Source: Mycolicibacterium goodii (GTDB lineage: Bacteria > Actinomycetota > Actinomycetes > Mycobacteriales > Mycobacteriaceae). From it: a stretch of 64,000 nt of DNA. Shown here piece by piece: positions 8,058-16,679 of the stretch (position 1 is the first letter of the stretch; each line of letters starts with the position of its first letter). A model generated the notes under the pieces. The model saw only the letters and a list, made by a program, of their open reading frames with translations. It searched no databases and was not told the origin of the DNA. The position numbers were made by a program, and so were the translations under genes. Location of the stretch: the NCBI RefSeq assembly GCF_001187505.1, contig NZ_CP012150.1:5676048-5740047 (forward strand), given 5' to 3'.

Positions 8058-8912
8058 ATGATCGGACTGATCGGCGTCGGCGACATGGGACTTCCGATGT
8101 CAGGGCACCTGGTGGCAGGCGGATTCGATGTTCTGGCATGCGATGTCGACACCGATCGGCTCGCCGCCGCGGTCGCCGCCGGGGCAGGTGCGGCGGCGGG
8201 TGTGACCGACCTGGCCCGCGCCGCCGACATCGTCATCTCGTGCCTGCGGACCGATGATCAGCTGATCGATGTGGTCGAGGAATTCGTGCCCCACGGTCAC
8301 CGCGGTCAGCTCCTGGTCGTGGCGGGCACCCACAGCCTGGGCGTCATGCGCCACCTCGCCGAACTCGTGGAAGCGCAGGGCATCCGACTCGTCGACGCAC
8401 CGGTGGTGTTCGGTGCGCAGGGAGCTCGCGACGGCAACCTGCTGTCGCTGTGCGGTGGCGAGACCGACGACGTCGAACGGGCGCGGCCGGTGCTGATGGC
8501 CTACAGCCGCGGCGTCGAACACGTCGGGCCGCTCGGCGCGGGTCAGCTCGCCAAGACGTGCAACAACCTGCTGCACTGGATCCACTGCGTGGCCAACTTC
8601 GAGACGCTGGCCATCGCCAAACGTTACGGCGTCGACCCGCAGCGGATGCGTGAGGTGCTGATGCGGTGCCCGGGCGACAACGGGACGCTGCGTCGTTGGG
8701 ACAGCACGCGATTCACCTGGCACGAGAAGGACATGGACTTCGTGATCGATTTGGCACAGCGGGCCGGGCTGGTGCTGCCGTTGTCCGGGCATGTCGACCA
8801 GCTCGTCAAGACCATGTCCGCGGCCGACGTCGCTGATCTGTTGTACGGACCGGAATGCGCCTATCTCGGCCGCCGGATAGTCCCGTTGTCGCCGGGTGAC
8901 GGCGGTCTGTGA
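8058..8912 (+). CDS. 3-hydroxyisobutyrate dehydrogenase-family oxidoreductase
   Basis: NAD(P)-dependent beta-hydroxyacid dehydrogenase. The N-terminus is the dinucleotide fold MIGLIGVGDMGLPM. The substrate loop is DAPVVFGAQGARDGNL, and the catalytic Lys lies in GAGQLAKTCNNLL (G-x3-K-x2-N). The start at 8058 follows GGAAAGG with a 6-base spacer; ATG codons at 8055 and 8043 are alternatives. It diverges from the Rieske operon and shares its operator. It may oxidise a hydroxy-acid intermediate such as tartronate semialdehyde or hydroxyisobutyrate types; the substrate cannot be read from sequence. Confidence 0.85.
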   Translation: MIGLIGVGDMGLPMSGHLVAGGFDVLACDVDTDRLAAAVAAGAGAAAGVTDLARAADIVISCLRTDDQLIDVVEEFVPHGHRGQLLVVAGTHSLGVMRHLAELVEAQGIRLVDAPVVFGAQGARDGNLLSLCGGETDDVERARPVLMAYSRGVEHVGPLGAGQLAKTCNNLLHWIHCVANFETLAIAKRYGVDPQRMREVLMRCPGDNGTLRRWDSTRFTWHEKDMDFVIDLAQRAGLVLPLSGHVDQLVKTMSAADVADLLYGPECAYLGRRIVPLSPGDGGL

Positions 8913-8919
8913 CGGCCGG

Positions 8920-9663
8920 CTACAGCGCCAGGCCTGCGAGCGCGAGCCGGCCCGCATAGTGCAGCCAGCGGGACTGGTCGTTGAACGCCGCTCCCAGATC
9001 GGGCAACTCGGCCGCGTCGGGCACGGGCCGCGGTTCGGCGCCGAGGCGGATGATCTCGCCGGTCACCCGCGCCAATTCGGTGAGGTCGAGGGCGCGCATC
9101 GTCGCCTGGCCCACCGACTCCCCCGCCGTCGCGATGCCGTGGCCGCGCAGGATGCACACGTCGGCGTCACCCATCGTGGCCGCCACATCCGCACCCAGTT
9201 CCGGCGTCCGGATCAGAACCGACCGCGGATACACCGGCACCCCGGTCAGCGCCAGACGCGCCGCGGGGATGTTGTAGGCACCGAACACCGGAGCAAGCGT
9301 GGCTTCCGCGAGGTCGGCGACCATCACCTCGCGTGGATGGACATGCACCACCGCCCGCACGTCCGGTCGGGCCCGGAAGATCTCGGTGTGGATGTGCATC
9401 TCGTTGGGCGCAGAGTAGCCGTCGGGCAACTCCGCGCCGCCGTCGAGCCGCACCACACAGATGTCGTCGGCCTCGGTGAACAGCAGGCCGCGGTCGTGTG
9501 GGCCCCGGCAGCGCAACAGTATTCGCTCGGCATCCAACCGCACGCTGACGTGTCCGAGCACGTCGGCCGCCAGTCCCTGGTGCGCCAGGATCCGGCAGGC
9601 CGTGGCGACCGCGACCGCGGCTTGCTTGGGATCGGTCCCGGGATCGATCTCGAGGTCGGTCAC
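8920..9663 (-). CDS. Class II aldolase/adducin-family protein
   Basis: Zn-dependent class II aldolase of the fuculose/ribulose-phosphate type, 247 residues. The catalytic Glu is in APNEMHIHTEIF, the metal ligands in AVVHVHP and the third His in LRGHGIA. The GTG start at 9663 overlaps the stop of the EutA-like gene (GTGA). It is the last gene of the bicupin-EutA-aldolase operon and ends seven bases from the convergent dehydrogenase. It probably cleaves a hydroxy-keto intermediate or decarboxylates one, as some family members do. Confidence 0.82.
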   Translation of the reverse strand: MTDLEIDPGTDPKQAAVAVATACRILAHQGLAADVLGHVSVRLDAERILLRCRGPHDRGLLFTEADDICVVRLDGGAELPDGYSAPNEMHIHTEIFRARPDVRAVVHVHPREVMVADLAEATLAPVFGAYNIPAARLALTGVPVYPRSVLIRTPELGADVAATMGDADVCILRGHGIATAGESVGQATMRALDLTELARVTGEIIRLGAEPRPVPDAAELPDLGAAFNDQSRWLHYAGRLALAGLAL

Positions 9664-11222
9664 CGCAGCACCGCCTCGGGTGCGCGGGCCGGCGTCTGCT
9701 CGGCGCCGAACACCAGGGACTTGATGGTGACCGGCACCGTGTTCGACGGTGTGCGCACCCGGCCGAGGTCGACGAAATCGAAGTCGCGCAGCTGGATTCC
9801 GTCGAGGATCAGAAGGTCGTTGTGCACCGCGAGTTCGTCGCGCAGGATGGTACCCAGGGTGAGCGCGATATCGCCGTCGACCATCAGGTGGATCGGATGC
9901 CCCCCGGCGATGCGGCGCCGCAGTCCTGCCGCGATCCCCTCGGCCAGGGCGCGCAGCCGGCGGTAGCTCGGCACACCGTCGAAGTGCAGCGCGACCGCAA
10001 CGTCGCTGTCCAGCAGACCGAACAGCGCCAGGTGCCCCTCGATCGCGGCCCCCACCTCGTCGGGGTCCACATCGTCGCCGAGGACATAATGCGGCCGGGC
10101 CACCTGCAGGTTGCGGCGCGGCAACGTCGCGGCCGGGTTGGGCAGGAAACTCGTTATGCCGCTGAGTTGCACGGTGTACTCCGATGCTCCGAGCACCGTG
10201 GCCCGGATCCGCGCCGCCGCGGGCAGCACCGGGGCGGGTAACGCACCGGCGCGCTCGGCGATCGCGATCCCGAGGCGCCTGCCCAGATCGCCGAAGTCGC
10301 GGTGTTCGGTGCCGTAGACGTATTCGGCGACACCACCGGAAAAGATGATGCCGTCGACGTCGACGGGCGAAAGGCGTTCGGTGAGGAACAGGTGATCGGC
10401 ACGGCCCTCGCCGCGGATCGCCGCGATCACCATTTCGGCCATGCCCGAGGCGATCTCGTCGAGCTCGCGATCTCCGATGACCGCGCCGAGGGTGAGGTCG
10501 AACCCGGCCGCATGCGCGTGCGCACGTCCGCCCGGCTCGATGCGGCTCACCACACCGTCGTCGACGGCGATCAACCGGCCGCCGACATGGAACGCCGCGG
10601 TGGCGGTGACCCGCCCACCTTCGATGAGCGCGAGTTTCGTGGTGCCGCCGCCGATGTCGACATTGAGGATGCGGCTGCCCGACTCGTGGGACGTCAACGC
10701 CGCGCCCGACCCGTATGCGGCCAGCATGGCCTCCATGTGGTGACCCGCCGTGGCGCACACCAGGTCTCCCGCGCGTTCGGCGACCACCGAGGCGATCCGT
10801 TCGGCGTTGCGGCGCCGCAACGCCTCACCGGTGAGGATCACCACGCCGGTGTCGACGTCGTGCGGGTCCTGCCCGGCCTCGGCATAGGCCGCATCGAGGA
10901 GGCGGCCGAGCGCCTCGGCGTCGATCTGCAGATCCGGCGCGAACGGGGTCAGGTGGACCTCGGACTCGTACAGCGTGTCCCGCGACACCACGACGTAGCG
11001 GCTGGTGAGGTCTTCACCGCGTCGGCGTAACCGCAGGCGGGAGAACGCCACCTGCGTGCCGGAACTGCCGATGTCGATCCCGACGCTGTGCAGCGTGACG
11101 TTGTCCTGCTGCCAGATGGGGTTCTCCTCCAGCGGCAGATCCGGCTCGTCCGAATCGTGGTCGTGGTGCCCGTGGTCGTGATCCCCGTGGTCGTGGTGCC
11201 CATGATCGGTGTCGCCGGTCAT
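9660..11222 (-). CDS. eutA: EutA-type ethanolamine ammonia-lyase reactivase homologue with His-rich N-terminus
   Basis: The 520-residue protein aligns along its whole length with EutA, an actin/Hsp70-fold ATPase that releases damaged cobalamin from ethanolamine ammonia-lyase. The visible landmarks are GIDIGSSGTQVAFSRL, VVILTGEALRRRNAER, LNVDIGGGTTKLAL, FHVGGRL, IIFSGGVAEY, ATVLGASEYTVQLSG and the end VPVTIKSLVFG. An extra N-terminal stretch has nine His within residues 7-22, likely binding metal. No eutB or eutC is present in the window, so its client is unknown. ATGA overlap with the upstream bicupin gene and GTGA overlap with the aldolase gene show tight coupling. Confidence 0.85.
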   Translation of the reverse strand: MTGDTDHGHHDHGDHDHGHHDHDSDEPDLPLEENPIWQQDNVTLHSVGIDIGSSGTQVAFSRLRLRRRGEDLTSRYVVVSRDTLYESEVHLTPFAPDLQIDAEALGRLLDAAYAEAGQDPHDVDTGVVILTGEALRRRNAERIASVVAERAGDLVCATAGHHMEAMLAAYGSGAALTSHESGSRILNVDIGGGTTKLALIEGGRVTATAAFHVGGRLIAVDDGVVSRIEPGGRAHAHAAGFDLTLGAVIGDRELDEIASGMAEMVIAAIRGEGRADHLFLTERLSPVDVDGIIFSGGVAEYVYGTEHRDFGDLGRRLGIAIAERAGALPAPVLPAAARIRATVLGASEYTVQLSGITSFLPNPAATLPRRNLQVARPHYVLGDDVDPDEVGAAIEGHLALFGLLDSDVAVALHFDGVPSYRRLRALAEGIAAGLRRRIAGGHPIHLMVDGDIALTLGTILRDELAVHNDLLILDGIQLRDFDFVDLGRVRTPSNTVPVTIKSLVFGAEQTPARAPEAVLR

Positions 11223-12364
11223 GCGGGTGAGGCCGCCGGAACCGACTCGCCCGGCAGCGGCGGCAGATCCGCGAGTTCGGCCGCGTAGACGTCGTCCATC
11301 CTGGGCTCCAGCCCGTTCTCGGCCAGCGCCTTGGCGAAGGTCTCCCGGATCAGCGGTGACTCGTCGGCATAGTCGATCTGGTCACCGCCGATGCGCCTGC
11401 TGATCCAGGCCTTCGGCACACCCTGCGCGTTGCGCACCGATACCACTTCGTGTTTGAAGGCGAGGTAGCGGGCCGGTTCGGCGCCGGTGTTGAAGTGCTG
11501 GTGGAACCACATGTTGGGCGGGACGATGAGCGTACCGGGCTGCCAGTCGTAACGGCGCGGCTCCTCTCCTTCCGGCCACATGAGCGAGAAGCCCTCGCCG
11601 CTGAGGATGATCACGTGGGCACCCGGGCCGTGCCGGTGCCCCTTCTTGTATGTCGCCGTGGCGAATTGCGAGATGTGGCTGTTCATCGAACCTTTCGCCA
11701 TGGAGAACCGGATGTGTCCACCACCGGCGCCACGCTCCTTGGCCGAGATCAACGGCAGGTCGACGGCGTTGGCGACGAAGTTCGTCTTCAGCAGCAGGCC
11801 GTCCTGCTCGTCTTTGGGCGCGAAGTAGTCGGGCTCGCCCGCGAACCGTCCGGTGAAGTCGTGTGCGGTGTTGAACACGAATTCCGGGTCGTCGTACAGG
11901 TTGATCACGGGCGGCATGTTGGTCGACGACACGAAGCGTGCGGCCCGGGTGCCCGAACCGTTGAAGTGCTGATGCCAGGTGTTGAGCGGGATCGCGAACA
12001 TCGCACCCGGGCCCCATTCGAACGTCACCTTCCGGCCTGCGTCGTTCCACACCGAGGTGGACCCGTTCCCGGACAGCACCAGGATCATCTCCTCGAACAG
12101 CTGCCGCTGCGGCGCGAGTTCGCGGCCGGCCGGTATCTCGCACACATAGCAGTCGTTGGACGTCCGGGACGCCTCGTGGTTGATGAACACGCCGCGTCCG
12201 CCCCGCCGGGCCCACGGCTTCAACTCGACGGTGTTGAGGTCGGGCACATAGTGCGCGCTGATGATGTCCAGCCCCTCGTCGCGGACCCAGCGCACGTACG
12301 GCGAATCCTTCTCGGTGGCGAACTTCTTCGCCAGATCCTCCGAAACGATCGCATCCTTGGCCAC
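11219..12364 (-). CDS. Bicupin protein 1
   Basis: Two cupin domains in about 381 residues. The C-terminal domain keeps metal ligands (KGHRHGPGAHVIIL and WFHQHFN). The N-terminal domain has lost the first His pair (LAPQRQLFEEMILVLSG) but keeps WHQHFN, so one centre is probably inactive. Similar proteins are often labelled ethanolamine ammonia-lyase activating protein, matching the EutA gene that follows. The start is a choice: ATG at 12370 touches the GGAGG directly, while GTG at 12364 has a 6-base spacer and is preferred. The gene begins an operon with EutA and an aldolase, with a perfect GntR operator just upstream. Confidence 0.78.
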   Translation of the reverse strand: MAKDAIVSEDLAKKFATEKDSPYVRWVRDEGLDIISAHYVPDLNTVELKPWARRGGRGVFINHEASRTSNDCYVCEIPAGRELAPQRQLFEEMILVLSGNGSTSVWNDAGRKVTFEWGPGAMFAIPLNTWHQHFNGSGTRAARFVSSTNMPPVINLYDDPEFVFNTAHDFTGRFAGEPDYFAPKDEQDGLLLKTNFVANAVDLPLISAKERGAGGGHIRFSMAKGSMNSHISQFATATYKKGHRHGPGAHVIILSGEGFSLMWPEGEEPRRYDWQPGTLIVPPNMWFHQHFNTGAEPARYLAFKHEVVSVRNAQGVPKAWISRRIGGDQIDYADESPLIRETFAKALAENGLEPRMDDVYAAELADLPPLPGESVPAASPA

Positions 12365-12395
12365 GTGCATCCTCCATCATCCGATTTTGAACTAA

Positions 12396-12406
12396 TGGTA
12401 TTACCA
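12396..12406. promoter_or_regulatory. GntR operator upstream of bicupin 1 operon
   Basis: TGGTATTACCA, a perfect match to the locus consensus, flanked by A/T as ATGGTATTACCAAT. It lies 32 bases upstream of the bicupin 1 start, in the gap after the MFS gene, and gives the bicupin-EutA-aldolase genes their own control point. Confidence 0.8.
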
Positions 12407-12418
12407 ATCATCGGGGTG

Positions 12419-13669
12419 TCAAGGCCCCTTGCCCGCCGTCGCGGGTTCCTCCTCGGCCGCCACGCCCGCATAGACGCCGACCGGGTTCGGCCGGACCAGG
12501 AAGACCACCGGGTACAACGCGGCGAGAATCCCTCCCAGGCTCAGGGCCAGCACCGGGCCCAGCGCCCCGGCCACCGCGCCGACGAGCGTGTCACCGAGCG
12601 CAGGCCCGCCGCGCGAGGACATCTGGTAGAACGCCGACACCCGCCCACGCAGTTCATCGGGCGTCTCCAGTTGCACCGCGGCGTGCCGGATGGTCGTCGC
12701 CATGGCATCGAACCCACCGAGCAGCAGACCCGCCAGCACCGCGATGACGAAGACATGGGCCTGCGCGAGCATCACGTTCGCCAACCCGTAGAGCACCGTG
12801 GAGATCAGCAGCACCCGTCCCAGTCGCCGGGCCCGACCCACGACCCGGAACACCGTGTACGTCGCGAGCAGCGCCCCGGCGGACGGGGCCGCCGACAGCA
12901 GCCCGTACCCCTGCGGCCCGACCTCGAACACCGTGGCGCACAGCGCGGGCAGCACCACACGGTAGGCGCCGAACAACGTCGCCGACAGGTCCAGCGACAT
13001 CAGCATCCAGATGATCCTGCGATGCACCACGAACCGCGCACCCTCGCCGATCTGACGCCACACCGAGGTGTGCTTCCCTGCGCCGTCGATCTTGCCGACC
13101 CGCAGCACCTGCAGCAGCACCACGAGGATCGCATAGGTCGCGGTGTCCACCGCGTACATCAAGCCCGGCCCCGCGATGCCGATGAACACACCCGCCAGTG
13201 CGGGCCCGAGCAGGACCGCGATCTCGCGCGACGGGTTCAGCAGGGCGAACGCCTGCGGCAGTTGGTTTCGAGGGACGAGGGCCGGGATCAGCGCCTGGCG
13301 GGCCGGCTGGTCGAAAGTCGCTGCCGCGGTGGTCAACACCACCGACACCAGCACCTGCCAGGCCACGATGTGGCCGGTCAGGGTGAGCACGGAGAGCACA
13401 CCGGCGACGACCATCGCCGCAGCCTGGGAGACCTGCAGGAGTCGACGGCGGTCCCAGCGGTCGGCGAGCACACCGCCCAGTGGGCTGAGCACCAGCAGCG
13501 CCACCGCCTGCGCGGCGCCCACCAGACCGGTCTGCATCACCGATCCGGTCAGCGCGTAGACGTGATACAGGTTCGCCGCCACCGTCCCGCGCGTGCCGAT
13601 CTGGGAGAAGATGACGCCGGTCCAGTAGAGGTCGAAGTCTCGGTTCTTCAGTACGGCCGCAACACCCAT
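12419..13669 (-). CDS. MFS transporter, DHA3/EntS-like
   Basis: The 416-residue membrane protein has twelve predicted hydrophobic segments. The N-terminus (LKNRDFDLYWTGVIFSQIGT) and the loop LGGVLADRWDRRRLL belong to the transmembrane-secretion-effector/EntS group of the major facilitator superfamily. These are mostly exporters. It starts seven bases after the stop of the ABC ATPase and is the last gene of the SBP1-permease-ATPase operon. It may export a toxic intermediate or unused substrate; direction and cargo are unknown. Confidence 0.82.
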   Translation of the reverse strand: MGVAAVLKNRDFDLYWTGVIFSQIGTRGTVAANLYHVYALTGSVMQTGLVGAAQAVALLVLSPLGGVLADRWDRRRLLQVSQAAAMVVAGVLSVLTLTGHIVAWQVLVSVVLTTAAATFDQPARQALIPALVPRNQLPQAFALLNPSREIAVLLGPALAGVFIGIAGPGLMYAVDTATYAILVVLLQVLRVGKIDGAGKHTSVWRQIGEGARFVVHRRIIWMLMSLDLSATLFGAYRVVLPALCATVFEVGPQGYGLLSAAPSAGALLATYTVFRVVGRARRLGRVLLISTVLYGLANVMLAQAHVFVIAVLAGLLLGGFDAMATTIRHAAVQLETPDELRGRVSAFYQMSSRGGPALGDTLVGAVAGALGPVLALSLGGILAALYPVVFLVRPNPVGVYAGVAAEEEPATAGKGP

Positions 13670-13675
13670 GGCCGA

Positions 13676-14836
13676 TCAGTCGACGGGAACCAGCGACAGC
13701 TTCGACGGATCCATCTGCATGTAGACCGCCGAACCCGGGGCGTGGGAGATGTGCGGCAGGCAGCGCGCCCGGATGTCGTGCTTGCCGACCGCCACCACGT
13801 GGTCGACGGCGTCGCCGAGGAACGCGCGCGTGGTGACCGTGCCCTCCCAGACGTTCACCGCGTCCACCGGGCGCTCGGCGGTCAGCAGCACCGCCTCGGG
13901 CCGGATGGACACCACCACTTCGGTTCCCGGCGGCATGTGGGCCGCGGCGTCGAGGGTCAGCCTGCCGTCGCGCGTCTCCACCACGTGGCGGTCGCCGTTG
14001 CGCGTCTTCACGGTGCCGTCGATGAAATTCGACGTCCCGATGAACTCGGCGACGAACTTGCTCTGCGGGTTCTCGTAGATGTCGCGCGGCTTGCCCAGTT
14101 GCACGATCTCCCCGGCCCGCATCACCGCGATGTTCGACGACAGCGACAGTGCCTCGATCTGGTCGTGTGTCACATAGATCGACGTGATGCCGAGTTCGCG
14201 CTGTAACCGCTTGAGCTCGAACCGCAATGATTCCCGCAGCTTGGCGTCGAGGTTCGACAGCGGTTCGTCGAGCAGCAGCAGGGCCGGTTCGACCACCATG
14301 GCGCGCGCGAGCGCCAGGCGCTGCTGCTGGCCGCCGGACAACTTCGTCGCGTGCCGGTCGGCGTACTGCAGCAGTTCCATGGTTTCCAGGACGCGCTGCA
14401 CCCGTTCGGTGATCTCGGTCTTGCCCGGGCGCTGTTTTCGTGACCGCACCCGCAGCGGGAACGCCACGTTCTCGAACACGGTCATGTGCGGCCAGATCGC
14501 ATAGGACTGGAACACCATGCCGAGACCGCGTTTGTTCGCGGGCACGTTCACGCGTTTGTCGATGTCGGTGCCCGCGGCGAACAACCTGGTGCCGCCGACG
14601 GACACCACGCCCGAGTCGGGTTGTTCCAGGCCTGCGATGGAACGCAGCGTCGTGGACTTCCCGCACCCCGACGGACCCAGCAGGGTGAACAGCTCGCCCG
14701 GTTTCACCTCGAAGCTGACGTTGTTGACCGCGAACACCCGCGCGGGCGCAACTCCGTTGGCAGAACGGTCCTTTCGGGCACGGCGCTGGCGCCCTTCACC
14801 GTCGAATGACTTGACCAGATTCTGAACTTCAAGCAC
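13676..14836 (-). CDS. ABC transporter ATP-binding protein, iron/spermidine/thiamine type
   Basis: ATPase of the PotA/FbpC/MalK class, 386 residues, with Walker A (GPSGCGKST), Q-loop (MVFQSYAIWPHMTVFEN), signature (LSGGQQQR), Walker B (LLLLDEPLSNLD), switch His (VTHDQ) and a C-terminal TOBE regulatory domain from about residue 280. The GTG start has AAAGGAA seven bases upstream. An insertion of basic residues near positions 14-28 is unusual. It works with the two-domain permease next to it and serves up to three solute-binding lipoproteins in this locus. Confidence 0.9.
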   Translation of the reverse strand: MLEVQNLVKSFDGEGRQRRARKDRSANGVAPARVFAVNNVSFEVKPGELFTLLGPSGCGKSTTLRSIAGLEQPDSGVVSVGGTRLFAAGTDIDKRVNVPANKRGLGMVFQSYAIWPHMTVFENVAFPLRVRSRKQRPGKTEITERVQRVLETMELLQYADRHATKLSGGQQQRLALARAMVVEPALLLLDEPLSNLDAKLRESLRFELKRLQRELGITSIYVTHDQIEALSLSSNIAVMRAGEIVQLGKPRDIYENPQSKFVAEFIGTSNFIDGTVKTRNGDRHVVETRDGRLTLDAAAHMPPGTEVVVSIRPEAVLLTAERPVDAVNVWEGTVTTRAFLGDAVDHVVAVGKHDIRARCLPHISHAPGSAVYMQMDPSKLSLVPVD

Positions 14837-14857
14837 GTCGGCGTTCCTTTCGACCGA

Positions 14858-16606
14858 TCAATCCTGTTTGAGGCCGACCTTGGCCCCGAGTTTGTAAGCG
14901 ACGGTCACCAGCACGACGAGTGTCAGCACCATGACGACACCCAGTGCGGACAACACCGTGAACTGCCCGTTCTCGAACTGTTCGAAGATCAGGATGGACA
15001 GCACCTCGTTACCGGGGCTGTAGAGCAGGATCGAGCTCGACAGTTCCCGGAACGACACGACGAGGATGTAGATCCAGCCGGCGATCAACCCCGGCATCAG
15101 CAGCGGCAGCAGCACGCGGCGGAAGGTCTGCCACCAACTCGCCCCGTTCACCAGCGCCGACTCCTCGAGCTCGTTGGAGATCTGCTGCATCGACGTGACC
15201 GAATAGCGCATGCCGTACGGCAGATACCGTGTGCAGTAGCTGATGAGCAGGATGAACAGCGTGCCGTAGATCGGGATCGGGCTGCGCAGGTAGACGAAGC
15301 TCAGCGCCAGACCCATCACCAGGCCGGGCACGATGAGCGGCATGAAAGCCAAGCCGTCCAATATCTTTCGGCCGGGGATCTTGGACCGCACCACGATCCA
15401 GGCGGCGACCGCCATGAACGCCATCACCAGGGTTGCCGAGGACAGTCCGAGGATCAGTGAGTTCTTCAGCGCGGTGAGTGCGTCGGAGGTGTGCGCCAAC
15501 TGGCGGTAGTTGTCGAACGTGACGGTGGACAGGGTGTCTTTCGACGGTGGTGCGTAGAACTTCAGCAGCGACGTGTACACCAGCACCAGCAGCGGCGCGA
15601 TCACCGAGACCAGGAAGTAGAGCACGATGAACAGTCCGGCCACCGGACGCCACTTGCCGAGCTGGATGGGACGGGGCCGAAACCCCTTGCCGGTCACGGT
15701 CTGGAAGTTCTTGCCGGCCCGGCCCGCGAAGTTCGAGACCATCACACCGATGATCGCGATGACCAGCAGGCCGATCGCCAGCGCACCCGCGGCCGACAGG
15801 TCCGGCGGATAGTCCCGGAGCACGAAGTAGATCCGGCTGGTGAACACGTAGATGCCGTTCTGCAGGCCCAGCAGCGCGGGGACCTCGAAACTCTCCAGGC
15901 TGCGCACCACCATGATCAGGATCGCGGCCACGATGGCGGGGCGCGCCAACGGCACGGTGACCTTGAAGAACACCTTCCACCGACTCGCGCCCGACATCAG
16001 CGCCGATTCCTCCAGCGAGGGGTCCATCGACTTGAACGATGCCACCATGAGCAGGAAGACGATGGGCGAAAGCTGAAGCCCCTCAACCCAGATCATGCCC
16101 CACACGCTGAACACGTCGATCACCGCGCGGCCGAAGATCGGTTCCAGATAGTGGTTGATCAACCCGATGTCGGGGCTTCCCAACAGGATCCAGGCAATCG
16201 TGTAGAGGATGCCGGGAATCACCAACGGGATGATCGACGCCGCGAAGAACAACGCCTTGAACGGCACGTCGGTGCGCACGTTCAGGTAGGCCAGCCCGGT
16301 TCCGATCACCAGGGACACGATCGCCGCACCCGCGGCGAACCACAACGAGTTGCCGACCAGGTTGAAGATCTGATCGTTGCCGTAGGCCCGCTGGAACCCC
16401 GACAGCGTGAAGCCCGACGCGTCGAAGAACGTGCCCCAGAACAGGTAGTACAGCGGCACGATCGCCAGGTACGCGATGACCACCGCCACCACGCCCAGGA
16501 TCAGGAACTTCGGTGTGGGCAGCCAGCGCCGCCAACGGGCCGGTTCGGTCGGCGCGATGTCGATCGATGGCGTCGGGGCCGTCGGCCGGGTCGCGGTGGT
16601 TGTCAT
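14858..16606 (-). CDS. ABC transporter permease, fused two-domain FbpB/ThiP type
   Basis: The 582-residue protein holds two binding-protein-dependent permease domains in tandem, with about twelve hydrophobic helices and two EAA loops (EESALMSGASRWKVFFKVTVP and EESALVNGASWWQTFRRVLLP). This layout is typical of ferric iron and thiamine importers and of the related 2-aminoethylphosphonate systems. GAGGTGA precedes the ATG at 16606. It lies between the solute-binding lipoprotein and the ATPase gene in one operon. Confidence 0.9.
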   Translation of the reverse strand: MTTTATRPTAPTPSIDIAPTEPARWRRWLPTPKFLILGVVAVVIAYLAIVPLYYLFWGTFFDASGFTLSGFQRAYGNDQIFNLVGNSLWFAAGAAIVSLVIGTGLAYLNVRTDVPFKALFFAASIIPLVIPGILYTIAWILLGSPDIGLINHYLEPIFGRAVIDVFSVWGMIWVEGLQLSPIVFLLMVASFKSMDPSLEESALMSGASRWKVFFKVTVPLARPAIVAAILIMVVRSLESFEVPALLGLQNGIYVFTSRIYFVLRDYPPDLSAAGALAIGLLVIAIIGVMVSNFAGRAGKNFQTVTGKGFRPRPIQLGKWRPVAGLFIVLYFLVSVIAPLLVLVYTSLLKFYAPPSKDTLSTVTFDNYRQLAHTSDALTALKNSLILGLSSATLVMAFMAVAAWIVVRSKIPGRKILDGLAFMPLIVPGLVMGLALSFVYLRSPIPIYGTLFILLISYCTRYLPYGMRYSVTSMQQISNELEESALVNGASWWQTFRRVLLPLLMPGLIAGWIYILVVSFRELSSSILLYSPGNEVLSILIFEQFENGQFTVLSALGVVMVLTLVVLVTVAYKLGAKVGLKQD

Positions 16607-16679
16607 TCATTCACCTCGAAGACTTTTGGGCTGGTGTTCGGGATCTGTGGTGCGCACCCAAGGGTGCGGTACGGATGTT

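Noticed and set aside
9664..10758. Upstream extension of the minus-strand frame that contains the class II aldolase
   Set aside because: The part above the GTG at 9663 is out of frame with the EutA gene that covers it and is low-complexity Arg-rich; the aldolase starts at 9663.
11160..11215. Apparent short tandem DNA repeat (CGTGGTCGTG-like units)
   Set aside because: It encodes the His/Asp-rich N-terminus of the EutA-like protein and is explained by coding content.
9660..11222. Ethanolamine utilisation microcompartment
   Set aside because: No EutBC, shell proteins or EutE/EutD homologues are present; only the EutA-type reactivase.
11450..14206. A 918-codon open frame on the plus strand
   Set aside because: It is antisense to the bicupin 1, MFS and ABC ATPase genes, is rich in Arg, His and Gln, and has no family motif. 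Typical of high-GC shadow frames.
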